Shown one piece after another: positions 1-12,900 of a stretch of 64,000 nt of DNA. The notes under the pieces are model-generated. The model saw only the letters and a list, made by a program, of their open reading frames with translations, was not told where the DNA came from and did no database searches. The stretch's first letter is position 1. Each line of letters starts with the position of its first letter. A program made the position numbers and the translations under genes. Origin of the DNA: Trogon surrucura (taxonomy: Eukaryota > Chordata > Aves > Trogoniformes > Trogonidae); the NCBI GenBank assembly GCA_020746105.1, contig CM036632.1, forward strand, positions 868,001 to 932,000, in the 5' to 3' direction.

Positions 1-740
1 CGAATACCTGCGAATCATCAACATACCTTTTAGCCCAACTACGGAAATTTGTTGGGTTCTAATCAATTATAAAAACACATACAGGTTTAACGGGTGAATA
101 TGGTCTTGAATAGAGCCTGAAACTATTAATGTTCAATAGCACAAAAAAAATTTCTAGTATGCAGCAAATAACTACATGGTTACATCTCTAATGTCACTAC
201 TGTAACATGTGAAGGTGTAGAGTAGGCTGGGTCTGGATGTTTCAACAACTCTTTCTTCCACCATCAAGCACCTTGAGAAGCCAACAAGGTTAATGAATAA
301 AACACCTTTTAAAAAACCTTTAGCAGGTTTGAGTTCTGAAGGGTTTAACCAACGCTCCCGTGGAGAAGAATGCGGATTAAAGCCTAACTGCCCGTTTGCT
401 GCAGACCCCAGTAAGTCACCAGAGCTGGGGATGTGGTTCTGTACGGGAGAAAGCGCTTGCGCACACCCTAAACGCAGGCAATAGCTAATAGTGTGATCAC
501 CTGCACAATTACACACTTTTCTCATACTCATCCTTCCACATGTAAAGAGGATTTAACTAGATACACAAGAAGGGTAGAAAGCTTTCTGCCTTTTTTTCTT
601 TTGTATGAGGAAAGCTCTTTCCTATTCAGGGTCTACTTAAGTATTAAACAGAATTGGTAACAGGTTTTGCTATCTCCTATTTCTGCTTTCAGAGATCAGA
701 TGTGACGTTTAGAATGAGCAAACACAGGAGTAACACTTAC
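1..740 (-). other. RBBP6 intron 8 (part)
   Basis: AT-rich intronic sequence directly after the exon 8 donor. I looked for the next RING exon (residues CIRTALLESDEHTCPTC in other vertebrates) on the minus strand and did not find it. No repeat or RNA gene is recognised. Confidence 0.7.
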
Positions 741-913
741 ATTCGTCACAGTAACTGTTTCCACAGCAGGGAATAACAACTGCATCAGTCATTATATCTT
801 TACAAATGAGACATAATAACTCATCTGGAATAGGATCATCTTCTTCCGAGGAGGAGGACGGCTCCTCTGGTAAAAAGGGAGGCTTTTCCTTCTTTCCTAT
901 AGCATAAGCTTCC
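741..913 (-). CDS. RBBP6: RBBP6 coding exon 8 (first half of RING finger)
   Basis: The 173-nt exon encodes EAYAIGKKEKPPFLPEEP, the acidic serine stretch SSSSEEDDPIP, then the RING start CLICKDIMTDAVVIPCCGNS with YCDE. Cys259, Cys262, Cys274, Cys275 and Cys280 are visible; Cys283 is split across the donor (GAAT then GTAAGT). The acceptor follows a TTTCCTCCAG tract. The second half of the RING belongs to the next exon, which I could not find between 1 and 740, so it lies off the window. Confidence 0.96.
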
Positions 914-3900
914 CTGGAGGAAAGGTGGGGAAAGGAAAAGAAAAGAGTTAAAAGGTGAGTAAAGGGAAACTTTTCCAGGCTTTGGATCTTAGTCTTCTCA
1001 CTCCACGTTAGCCTTCCAAAGCACAGGCATTTAGTTTCACCTACTTTTCTAGAGCCACACCACCTGCAAAGGCGGAGTGGAACAACTTTCCTTCTGCCCA
1101 CTCATTGGATCAACTAAGAAATCAGACTAGAAAAATAATTTGACAGCTAGAGATCAGGTGAAATGAATCCCATCTCTGCTCTGCCAGAGGGTAAAATTGC
1201 AGGCTCAGGATAAAGCAAGTCTGCGAGTTAACTACATGTTCTCAATTAAAGAAGTCTACGTTACAGCTTCTACATCAGCAGATCAGTGGCCGAGAACCTG
1301 AACTGAGAACCTGCTACCAAGTGTCTTTTTAAAACAGCCACTGTTTCTCAGCACACAGGAGTATTTTCTTAGTTTCTATTAACAGTAAAACTTCAGTCTG
1401 TTTCACACATGAGATGTGATGAAAGTCAGAGGGGGAGGAAATCTCAATCCAGCAGCTGTTTTTTAAATGTTGCATGAAGCCTTTGAAACACAAAAAGCAA
1501 AAACAAGCTTTCCAAGACAAGGATCCCTACTACAAACACTACTGACACGTTTTGCAGACATACGGATCCTCAGCACGCCCCAGCTCTAGCCAACCTCCAG
1601 GGGTATGACCAACCACCCTCGGTCAGTACTGGAAAGTGTCACAGACTTTAGGGTTGAGACGTAACAGCAATGCCTCCTCTCCTGGGACTCCACATGCTGG
1701 CCAACCTGGCTGCACTGCCCCTCAGACACTTCCACACAGACTCTCTGGTTCATTTTTCGGCCAGTCCAATTAACTTGGTACTTACGCATCGATGGTCGGT
1801 ATCGCGTACTTCCCAGTGTTGGTCAGCATGGCACCCTTGGTATTGGGATCTTTCACCTCCATCATGAAACTCCTGGGAATTCCTGTGCTCTTTTTAATTC
1901 TGGGAACAGACTCAAAATTTTTGTCCTGTTAAGAAAAGAAATGCAGAGGTATCTCATGACCCATGCTTAAAATGAGATTTTAATGGTTATTTTAAGCAGC
2001 AAAAGCCTTCAGCCCTCTCCTTTTACCCAGCATAAGGGCTACTCAACTCAAGTATTTTCCTAAGTGAGTATAGTCAGGATGTTCCAAAGGCCTGAGTGGT
2101 GTTTGGAACTCAATGAACATTCTTTGGCTTAACTTCAGGTTCCTTAAGGGTGAAGTATCCCTTCGCTCGCCCTTCTCCCAGAGCAGAGACCCAAACCTGC
2201 TCCTTCTCCAAAGCGCACCTCAGAGGGCGAGCTCAATCCAGGATGCTCAGTCACTAGAGAAACTTCCAGTCACCGCCGACATATGAAGACTGAATTCATA
2301 TCTCATATGTATATACATCCAGTGACTAAGGTTAAATAGCATTGATACTCAACCAGTGACTTCTATAATTATTCAGTAGATGAGGTCAAAGGAAACATCA
2401 TCTTTTTACATGAAATACCAAAGCTTGTGAATTGTCGTAATAAAAGTTAAAAACAAAGTTCAGGAGAAAGATCTATGGATGTATTCAATGCCTATGACCT
2501 AGAAAAATAGGAAAATGTTACATTTGTAATTCCAGGTTTCCCCTGAATTTGAAGGGCTTTACAACACTGCCATAGAACCTGCCTGTTACCCCAGGAGAAA
2601 CAATTCTCACGTATTTGTTAAGCAACGGCCAAGGCAAAAAAAATTAAACCAGAAGCCCCCCGCCAGTCTTACCCCATTTGTTGGGCAGTTCTTTATATAG
2701 TGGCCAGGTTTTCCACAACGAAAGCAAGTATACGAAGGTGGAGGTGGACCCAAGGGCTTCTTCATGTAACTAAAAGGTTTCGGGGAAGAAAAGAAAAAGG
2801 TATGCATGTGTCTCTCTTGTTAAAACAACCAGCTCTACAATTTTTCCATAATCTTCCAAGAGCAGACCTAACACGATCAACACTTACTTGATTGGATCGT
2901 ATTCATGGCCAGACTGTGTCATCATAGCTTTTATTTTATCTTCTTCGGAAGCATTGGCTTCAGCCAGATTGGCGGTCTGTTCAACAGGTAATTATTTGAC
3001 ACACACATTAGAAACACATTTAAGCCCACACAGCCAAAGACAACACCACTCATCCAATCCTGTAAAGAGCAGCACAGCACTAGCTGAGGTTGCATGAAAA
3101 CAGCTGCTTATATAAAATATTTTTTGTCCTGAAGATGTTCTGGGGAGTCCTTACGCCATTACATGATGTTTATGTGCCTGTTCACCTACTCAAAAAGAGC
3201 TTTCTTGGGCACTCAAAACCTTAGGCTCTGTTTGTACCTTACATAAAGACTTGTGTAACCAATCCAATCTTCTTCAAAGTGGACTGAAGCTATGTGCAGG
3301 AAAAAAAATACGCTATCCAGTATTTTTAAACTGATTTTTAAGCTCCAGACTATTTGAAGGAGAAGATAACCAGTGTACATTTCTTTGAGAAATATGTATG
3401 CAAGTACCATCAGTTACAGTTTGCAGCATTAAAAGGACACACAATTCAAAGGGAGTCAGGAAAGCTGTTTCTGCTTGCTGAAATTCAGCTTCAGACGTGG
3501 AAGCATTAAAAGAAATCACGGTTTTTATAATCCCTCAGCATGACAAAGATTCCTTTCAGCAGAAATCTGACCATCACGTGCTGCAGGGAGGCCAAACTGC
3601 ATGTTCCCCCTACTAACTTCCTTATTTTAAGTGATTTCACTACAGTAAGCATAACCTGCAGTTTTTTTCCCAGTTGACTGTGTCCTTTTAACATGCAAAT
3701 CGTAATATAAACCTTAGGCAGAACTAGATCTTCCAATTATTGAAGCCAGATGATTTTTTTTTAAAATCATATTTGTTAAAATACTTTTTATTACACACTA
3801 GTCCAGATACAAGCAGGGTCTAAGGGAGTGACTGTAAACAACTGGACCTTCAAGCACCTATCACTCAGATCAACCACTCGTGTTTTTGTTTTTATATGCA

Positions 3901-6900
3901 TTCATTCACAAAAGCAACCAACTAGTTTCAACATTTTATTAAATGGTCGTTTCATATACACAGGTTTTTCTCAACAGTAACATAATCCAGATCGACATCT
4001 ACGAAATCATTTCCATTGACATTTACAGAAAACTTTACAGATACTTGACTAATTTGTTTGAACCCAAACGGTTTACAAAACACATCCAAAAAACCACAAA
4101 ACATTAGTAGGAATAGACCAAAATTCAAATATGGCATTTAATACATCGCAATCATAAACCAGAGAACTGTGAACACATCGCCTCCACGCTAAGCCAGCCT
4201 GCGCTAGAGAGGGTAAAGGAGAGTAACCGTTTTGAGCTGCTTTACGTTACGTTCCTGCGTCTTCCTGAAACACTGACATTTTCTCAGAAGCTCAGATGTG
4301 CACACCACTCGGACAGCTCTTTGCGTTTTGGAGTAAAACTTCACAAGCGTTTACAGAACCAAGGACATGTTTAGGGACAGCACTAATGGAGACCAATCCC
4401 TTTCAGTGGCTACCTTCCACGCCTTTTTTTTTTGGCCAGAGGTACACATTTTCTGCAGTGGGAGAGGGAAGAAGCTACCAGTGGGAAGAGACTTTTCTCT
4501 TTCTTAGAAATGAGCTCCAGCCTTTATTTTCAGAAGAACAAACTAGCTACCCTGCATCAGTACTAGTACTCTACCTTCTCTAACCTTTGGAACTTTTGAA
4601 AACTAGTAATTTAATTGGCTAGCACTCTGCCTTTTCCCCAAGTGCAGTCACTAGTGCTTTCCCAGACAAGGTTACACATGGTCGAGCAAAAAAAATGCAA
4701 GCAGTTCCAGAGCAAAACATGGCATTACAACAGTTTCCGAAGGTCACAGCTGCTAAGATGCCACACATACACATTGGTATATTCCTATAAACAATTAGGT
4801 ACATTTACACAATTTACACAGTCTGTGTTCAAACAAATTAGATTGTGGTGTCCACTGTATAGATATAGATATATATAGATATAGATATATATAGATATAC
4901 CACAGCTTACGAGTTGTGCAGCATTCAAAGAATGGATCTGTAACTATAACGACCAGAAATTCAAAATCAGCCATGCAATTGTCCATGTTTCTATTTTGGC
5001 TGTGGCAAGCCCCCCTGGAATGTCCATAACTTACAGCCAATTAAATTCTTCTGTAAAAATTGTATTAGTTTCCAAGGCAAAATTAACGAAACGTATGAAA
5101 AACGGAAAACAGCTTCGGAAGTGCTTCTTCTTTGTGTCTTGAAGATGAGTAATACTGCAACATTATGCTGAGGCTGATAAGGTACTCCCCTTCCATCTTC
5201 CCAAACTGGGAACTACTCTTTACAGGATAGTATCAAAATATACACGCATTTTAAAGTTAAAAGAAATACTTGGAAATTATGAAAAATTAAATTAAAAGTT
5301 TTGCTCAAATTACAACAGTTATCCAGCTATATGGGTCACAGTATAAATTTTAAAAAAGTAAACACTTTTTTTTTAAAGTATTTGACAAGAATATATATAT
5401 ATACCTTAGTAAGCTGGGCCAGAGAAATAGATGCAGAAGAGTCATCAATCTGTTCACAAAAAATTAAACACATATTCAAGTTCTACAATCAAAACATAGC
5501 AATAGTTAACCTCTACTGTAGCCTGCACTACGCCCTCTGAACGTCACTGACAGAGGTATTTCCAACCCAGTGTCATTTGTATTTAGTCAAAGCAAAGCCC
5601 AAACCTAGGAAAGCTTACGAGTGCTTACGTGGTTAATGAGAAGCAACTAAAATGACCAAACCCACTTGAGATCAACTTTATGCTCCAGAATACCTCGGGG
5701 GGACCCCTGTCAAACGCCCACAAAAGGGGGAAGGAAGCTCTCAATTTTCAGCTAAAAAGGATTTCAGAAATAATTTAAGTTTATTTGAGAAGGAAGCATG
5801 ACTACAGAAAACGGCTCTTTAGTGTAGTTTGTAAATGCACGAGTTAAGGTCTCACCATTTCTGAACGCACTGCTACGCTTTTACGAACACGGTGCGTGCC
5901 TGTCAGAGGCAAGCCCGGCACATCAGCCCTGAAACAGGAGCTCTGCCCTCCCATCTGCAAGTTTAAAAACGCCAAACTCACCCTGCCCCGCAAAACCCAG
6001 ACCAAAACACCGGTGCAAAGCGTCAGCCACAGAAGTAACCCACCACTTTGTCTAGAAAGAACTGTTTACGTTAGTTAAAGACATTTATTATAACAAAGGA
6101 GTCTCTAGAAACTGGGAAAACCCATTTCTTGCACTGGGTCGGCCCACAGGCCGTACCAGCCACATGGGTTCGGGAAGTGGGAGAGTTTACCCACTGTTAA
6201 GAGCAGCCCAGCACTAAAAGAGCAACAGCAAGAAAGTGTTAGGGCACGCTCTTGATGACGAAAACATGGATTCAGAGCACAACCCTGTACTTTTTTTTCC
6301 ACCACTGCAGCCCCACTCCTCCCTCCCAGCTGCCGACGTCCCCAGCCCACTCGTGACTACAGTGTTGATCAAGAACTAATACTGAAGCCCAGTTTTCCAC
6401 AAGTAAAAAGGGTAACTTTTATCTAGTTACTTAATTGCCACAAGCAGCAGTTAAACTTGCACTAGCAAAACATTATCACCGCTTATTTATTATACCTCAA
6501 GTTGCATGAAAGTTATGATTAAAATTTCACAGTGTAAATGAAACGGCTCTCCTCAAGAGGTCACTAAATTGATCAGAAAAGAGATTAAAACTCTTCCTCG
6601 AAAAAAGCTGTTGTCCTTTACTACCTAACGGAGCCGAAGAACTCATGGGAGTAGTTTTAGCAGACTCTAGAGAAAAAATCTCTACATGCAGAAAATGATT
6701 TCTAATTCCAGTTAATCATTCCTTCTCTGCATGTTTAGGAAAGCACATACAACATTACTGTATTACTAACTAAAAGGATTTTCACAACATGCCTTTGGAG
6801 AGGAATACCCAGATCTTCCCATTGCAAGTCTTACCAGAAGATTGAGCTTTCCTTCTTTTCAGAACATTTTGTACCTAGCTTTGTTAGAAACGAAGCTCGA

Positions 6901-9900
6901 TCACGTATTCGGAAGCTTCATGCACCATATGCCACTGTTTTACATGTGGGAAACCAGGCTTCTGCTGTCTCACGGCAGACACAACCACTATCCATTCTGT
7001 AGTTTTTCAGAAGCAAACTAGGAATTAGGAAAGCTCTCTCCTGGAGCCTAGCACTGAACAGCCCTGACTTGACCAGTAACTGAAACACAGCAGTTAATAA
7101 ACTATTAATTAGCTGGTACTTTTTTCAGGAAGCAGTTACTGCATGGCCTGCAGGCAAATGTCATTATTCTTGAAGGAGGTGATAGCACTCCTTTCTACTA
7201 AACAGTTTTCAAAAGCAAAAAGATAATTAATGTGCTATTTATTTAGTACGTTTGCCCAATGGCCATCTTCCAATGGTCCTACATTCTTTTGTCTTCCCCC
7301 ACCCCGCCCCCTTTTAAATTTCTACCCAAGTATTTCCTGCCAGTCCCTCGAATCAATCAAGTAGAAACAGTATCTCCACGGAACTTGTACACAACCCCAA
7401 GGCAATGCTGCAGAATAATTGAGGAAAAACAAAATCCTGAACAAACCTAAACCCCAGAATCGACAGTCCACGTATTAACTCCCATTTCAGGCAGAAGCCT
7501 AAATGAGCATAAAGCCATTGGGAAAGGCAACAGAAGAAGGGAGGGCCCGGCTGATCTCCCTGCTGGAGGCCTACAGCCAAGCCCCAGTGGCTCCCCAAGA
7601 CCCAGAAGCTGGGCTGAACCACAAACACAGCCAGGAGGGAGCCCAGTGGTGCTTGAGGGCATTGAATTGCTGGGTGTGACTCTTTATGTGTGCAGCCTCC
7701 AAGGACCAACACCGAGGACAGACCCCTGCACCGACTGATCCGGCAATACTACAGCAAAAAGGATCCACTTTCTGGTGCTGGCTGTGGTACCAGCAGGAGA
7801 GCTGCACAAATCTACAAGGGTACAACAACAGCTAACGTAAGAGCAAGACAATTAAGGAATATTCCAGGTATAAGCTTTTGTGTGTCCTTTAAAAAAAACG
7901 TAAGCAACTTTTGCTGCTCTACTCCTCTACAATAACTGGCAAGCTTTGAAATACGTACAGAAACGTGTATTAAAAACACAACACAACAAACAAAACCCCC
8001 ACAGCTTAGGCCAAGACCCGAGTTAGCTTTAAGAACAAAGCTAATTTGTCTCCACCACTAGAAGCACCTGAGGCTGCAGTGAGAGAGGGGGGGACTGGTG
8101 AGGAGATGCAGGACTACCCACAACCCAGATCAGGTCAGAGCAAACAAGAAGGGGATGTCTATGCTTTTCATTTACTTTAGTTCTAACTACCTTCCCTCCC
8201 ACTCTAGGATTCTTCCTTATTTTTTTTTCTTTTTTTCTTTCCCTTTGAGACATCTATGTTAGCTTATGGTAAGATGCTACTTAGGAATGTAATACAGACA
8301 TGCCAGGGAACACACGAGGCTAAAAGAATGTTAACTTTATTTATGAACATGTGATTTGGGTTTATACACATGCTAGTAAACAAAAAGAAAAAGAACTGTT
8401 TTCAAGAAATAAAAACCCATCTGAATTAGATCAAATACTATAAATGTGGTTTACATAAATGCATTACATTAACTACTAGGGTCACTGGCCAGTTAAACTA
8501 ACTCGAACTCATAATGAGAGGCATTCATGTCCAAAAAGGAATTCAAATCAATCGGCAATAGAATTACGGATGCAGATTTAGTGTTTTTAGACCTACGCAT
8601 AAAGAGTTTTCAATTTTCAGTTGATCGGATACCATTCCACAAGAATCAGAGGCTGTATCCTTCATAGAACACAGACCCAGAGTTCATTAATTTCTAGATT
8701 AACTTATCCTAACAGCTTATCAAGTCATCAGATCCAATGATCCAGGGTTAGTGTAATGCCTCGCACCATTCTAGTGAAGAAAAAGCAGTTATACTTAAAA
8801 TAAAGATGAAAAATAAAACCCAGCACATCGTTGTTTGTATACTATAAGGACTAGTTCGAAATGCATAGTTACACATAGTATTTGACCCAAGCAGCAAATC
8901 AAGATCTGGACCATTACCAGTCAAGTATTTCTGCGTGTTACTTATTTAAATTTTAGCAGCACAACAACAGCGTTTTCAAACCTGAAGAAAAATGCTGCCC
9001 CTGTTCCACACGTCAATGCAAAGTGGTGGTATACTAAAGAAAGGCTTAACCTTTGGGAAATTAAAGGAGCATCCAACCCTGACGTCATCCAGATCCAAAA
9101 ATGCCCTGCAGGCAGAAGTTAAGGAAAACACCGGGGATTTCACCCACAAACACACGAGGTTCTAACCTCGTGCCAAAATTTGCGTCGGATTTTGTCATTT
9201 TCAGACAAGCTATTAAACTAAACCGCTTCAGCAGATAAAGTGGGAGGATCAAATGCAGAACTTTAGAATACCACTCTGTGTAGCAACGGTATTTAAATTC
9301 ACGGCAATCTATTAAAGACATTGATGTACTCAGAGGGGCCCAAACAATATCACTTCAATCGTACAGTTTCAGGCACAAACCCAAGTATTTAAGGACACGA
9401 AAGGGAATCATTTAGCTGCACAGAACTGTCCTCAAAACGCATGGGATATGTTGGTTTTCGTATTTGTTTGAGCCCCCAAGTCAAAAGTAAGAAACAGCAC
9501 CGAGTTTAACAATAATGGTTTCTCTGTGGTTTTTGATCACATTTTCAAAAACCATTAGGCAAAAAAAAGTATTTGAAAACAAAAGCTAAGTGATACAATG
9601 TGAAAATGGCAAAAAATACACTCCAAACAAGTTTTATTGCAAGAAACGAAAAGCACACAACAACCTATACAAACATACATATTACTAGCTATAGACAGAC
9701 AGATGTAGAACATGGCACCATGTTCAGTTGTGCAAACCTCGAACCTACACGATCTAAACCCGATCATACATTATCTGTACAACACAGAGTCATACAGGAA
9801 ATATTCTAGCATATTCAATATGAAATACAATGCATTACTAGGCACAAATACCAATAGTCACATCAGAACTGTGCAAAAGATGTCATTACTTCGTGTTTAC

Positions 9901-12900
9901 TATGCTGAATCAAATACATCGTATATACAACATACACTATGTTTTACTGGAAAATATATTAAGTTAATTTTTGAAAAATTAATAAAAGGCTACATGGTTT
10001 AGAATTAAGTGTAGTGTGTAGAAAAAGTGTGAGATTGTGTTTTTACATACTGCTTTTGATGTTCCACTCACTGGCTCAGTTCGACTTCTAGAAGAAGAAA
10101 TAAAGGTTATCAGAATATAAAATAAAGGACTTGAACCCAGCACAAAAATACATTATGTTCCAACACACTAGCAAATGTGGAAATTTATTCATATACATTT
10201 TCTCTTGGTACATTCAGAGCAAACAAAAAAAAAAAAACCCAAACAAACCAAAACAACCAAAGACTCAGACAAATCACATTTCTACTTTGTTATAAATTGC
10301 TCTAAAACTTAGAGATATAGAACACAACAGTGCAAGAGGAAGCCCGCAGATATTTTGTCTCTGCTTTGAAAGTATAAAAAAGATGAAGTCTGTACTAGTT
10401 TTGTGTTCTTAAATAATCAACCACTAAAAATCAAAGACAACTTTAGCCAATCCGTGTGTCCCTAGTATTACAAACAGGTACCAGATACAGCCCTTTGAAT
10501 TTCTACAAAAGAGCAGCGCTAGTCTAGACACCTCAAAGTGCAAGTTTACTTAAGTGAAAAACATCAGTCATCTGACAAAGGAGTAACAAAAAAGTCAACA
10601 GCACAGTCTTTCAAACACTGCTTCTGTGTGGAAGCCCAAGCACTGTGTTCAGATATCTACTATATTTAGCCATGAAAGTGCCAAAATACTAAACGTGTTA
10701 CAAACGCTATATTGACTAAAAATAGTAGTAGAAATGTCACCTGAAAGCAGTTTCTAGGATTTTGTGCGATTTAGGAGTCCTGTGACAGAAAAAAAGGTCT
10801 TAATTGCCAGAATTTGCTTTAAGATAATCTTGAAAATGCTACAATATTTTAGGAAATATTTATTACATTTGAAAACTTGCTGAGATTCCACATACTCGTT
10901 GATCTGTATCTGCATGCTACTCATCGTGAATCAGACATGCAACTGCTGACGTAGTTAACAAACAATTCATACACCATCCAAAGTGTCCCATGAGCAGAGG
11001 CAAACCAAAGGCTGCTGCAGAATTTCTGCACAAACAGAAAGGCTCGTGCTTCCTGCCGCTGCTAGAAGGCCTCCAGGCTCGCAACTACAGCCCCATACCT
11101 CCTGAGGATGAGGAAGGACAAGGGAATACTTCAGATTAAGACACAATGTTTTCCTCGTCCATTTACCTTGAAGAACATACTATGAGGCAAGTAACACATT
11201 TTTGAAGGCCTTTCCCCTGTTACAGCACATATTTCTCGTTCTCAAACATTAACCACTCTCCCAGCTCTTTCCGCAATGTTTCCAGCGGAAGGAATAGAAA
11301 GCTAATTGGCCTGCTTAATTTTCAGCAGTGCCATTCTTTCCTTATCTCCACAGACAGGTATGGATTTGACCTTCCATGTTCTAGCAGCACCTACCCCCTC
11401 ATTTTAAGGCAGCATTACAATGCCAGGAGAGCGTGCGATCCAACCAGAAACGGAGGATGCGCTGCCAAGACAGCACAACACATACATACTTAAATTAACC
11501 CCCAAACAAGGCAACCCTTATAATCACAACGCTGTGGCATCCAGAACTACTAGGTAGGGCTTGAAAGCACTGCAACAACTATGCAGTAATACGCTTGAAG
11601 GTCACATGCGGAGCCACATAAATTCAGCGTTTTTTCGCTTGCAAATGCTTCATGGGTACCAGGATGCTGCAGTACTGTTTGCTGGAGACACACTCTAACC
11701 CAATTTGCTTTATTTATTGAGAGCTAAAATGAGGAAGACATGGCTCAACCTCACACTAACATCTGCTGATTGTGGTGGAGAGGCATCTCCAAGAAGGCTG
11801 GAGAACACAACCACTCCATTGATGCGGATGTAGCTGATACACAACGGGACTGTATCAACAAGCGACTGCAATAATCCCGTGGTCAGGATTGCACTTGAAT
11901 ATCTGTTAATCAATACATCCGATTCTGCCCTCCACAGGAATACAGAATTAAAGCCTGGAGCACAGACACCAGCTTAGGGTGAAACCAGACTTAGAAAGAT
12001 AACTAGTAACATCTGGTGACATGCTAAACTGCCTACTCAGTTTCAAGCTCATGAAGGATTAACTATTCCTTCATCATACTTGCACAAAAGGCAATACACT
12101 TAAGGATATCATTATTTTTCTCTGGCCCGAAAGGGACATTGTCTTTAGGAAACTAGTAGGAATCACTTATGAAAGCAACTTCTTGTTTGCATGGTTCACC
12201 AAGTGGCAACCTCTGGGCTTTCCTCTGTAGCTAGCAGGCAAATAACCCCACGTTTGAGGCGTAAGAATACCTGCCACAGCCCACCCACCTCCAAATGCAA
12301 GAACTAGTCAAACGTTGAGAATCAGACTCTTCTGGGAAATGAACAAATTACAAGTTTACACTACAATACGTATCTGTCTTTACTATAAAAGCAAATGCAT
12401 GTAATAAAGAATTGCCCCACGGAGAGGAAGTAGCATCTACAACTTGGGTCTCAGAAGAATCAACCCCAAGAACAAACCCAACAGAATCATCTTGAAAGTT
12501 AACGCTGTTGGAGTTTGAACCCCATGTCCCAGCCGACCTAAACATGTAAGTCATATAAGTCGCCTTTGGGACAGATACATTAAAATCTACCCCATTACAA
12601 CAGAACGTAACAGCTTTAACAAGAGAAATACAATCTGAATACTTCTGTAAACTACTATCAAATAAAACCTAACACACTGAGACCCCTCACAAAGAATGCA
12701 ATGCTTTATGGGTACTTACATAACGTATGTTTTGCTGGTAGCTTTAACTCCTCCAATAGGGATTCTTCTCACAATTACCGATGAGTTCTTCGGAATCAGG
12801 GCATTATCATCTGTGTATTCTGAAACCAACACAAATACAGAAAAAGATTAGTCAATTCATAAAAATATATATTGTGTAATTACATAGCACTCCAGAGAAT

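Larger units (their letters stand above)
2977..5404 (-). other. RBBP6 intron 4
   Basis: A 2,428-bp AT-rich intron. It carries a TATAGA-type simple repeat near 4,858-4,900 and a TA repeat at the 5' splice site. A 61-codon minus-strand frame at 3,952-4,137 is followed by AATAAA at 3,935-3,940, but no splice or homology evidence supports it as an exon. Confidence 0.7.

Noticed and set aside
3952-4137. Minus-strand 61-codon frame followed closely by AATAAA in RBBP6 intron 4
   Set aside because: The last 28 codons look somewhat coding-like (VKFSVNVNGNDFVDVDLDY) and could suggest an alternative last exon, but I see no clear acceptor or homology. Transcript evidence joining it to exon 4 would change this.
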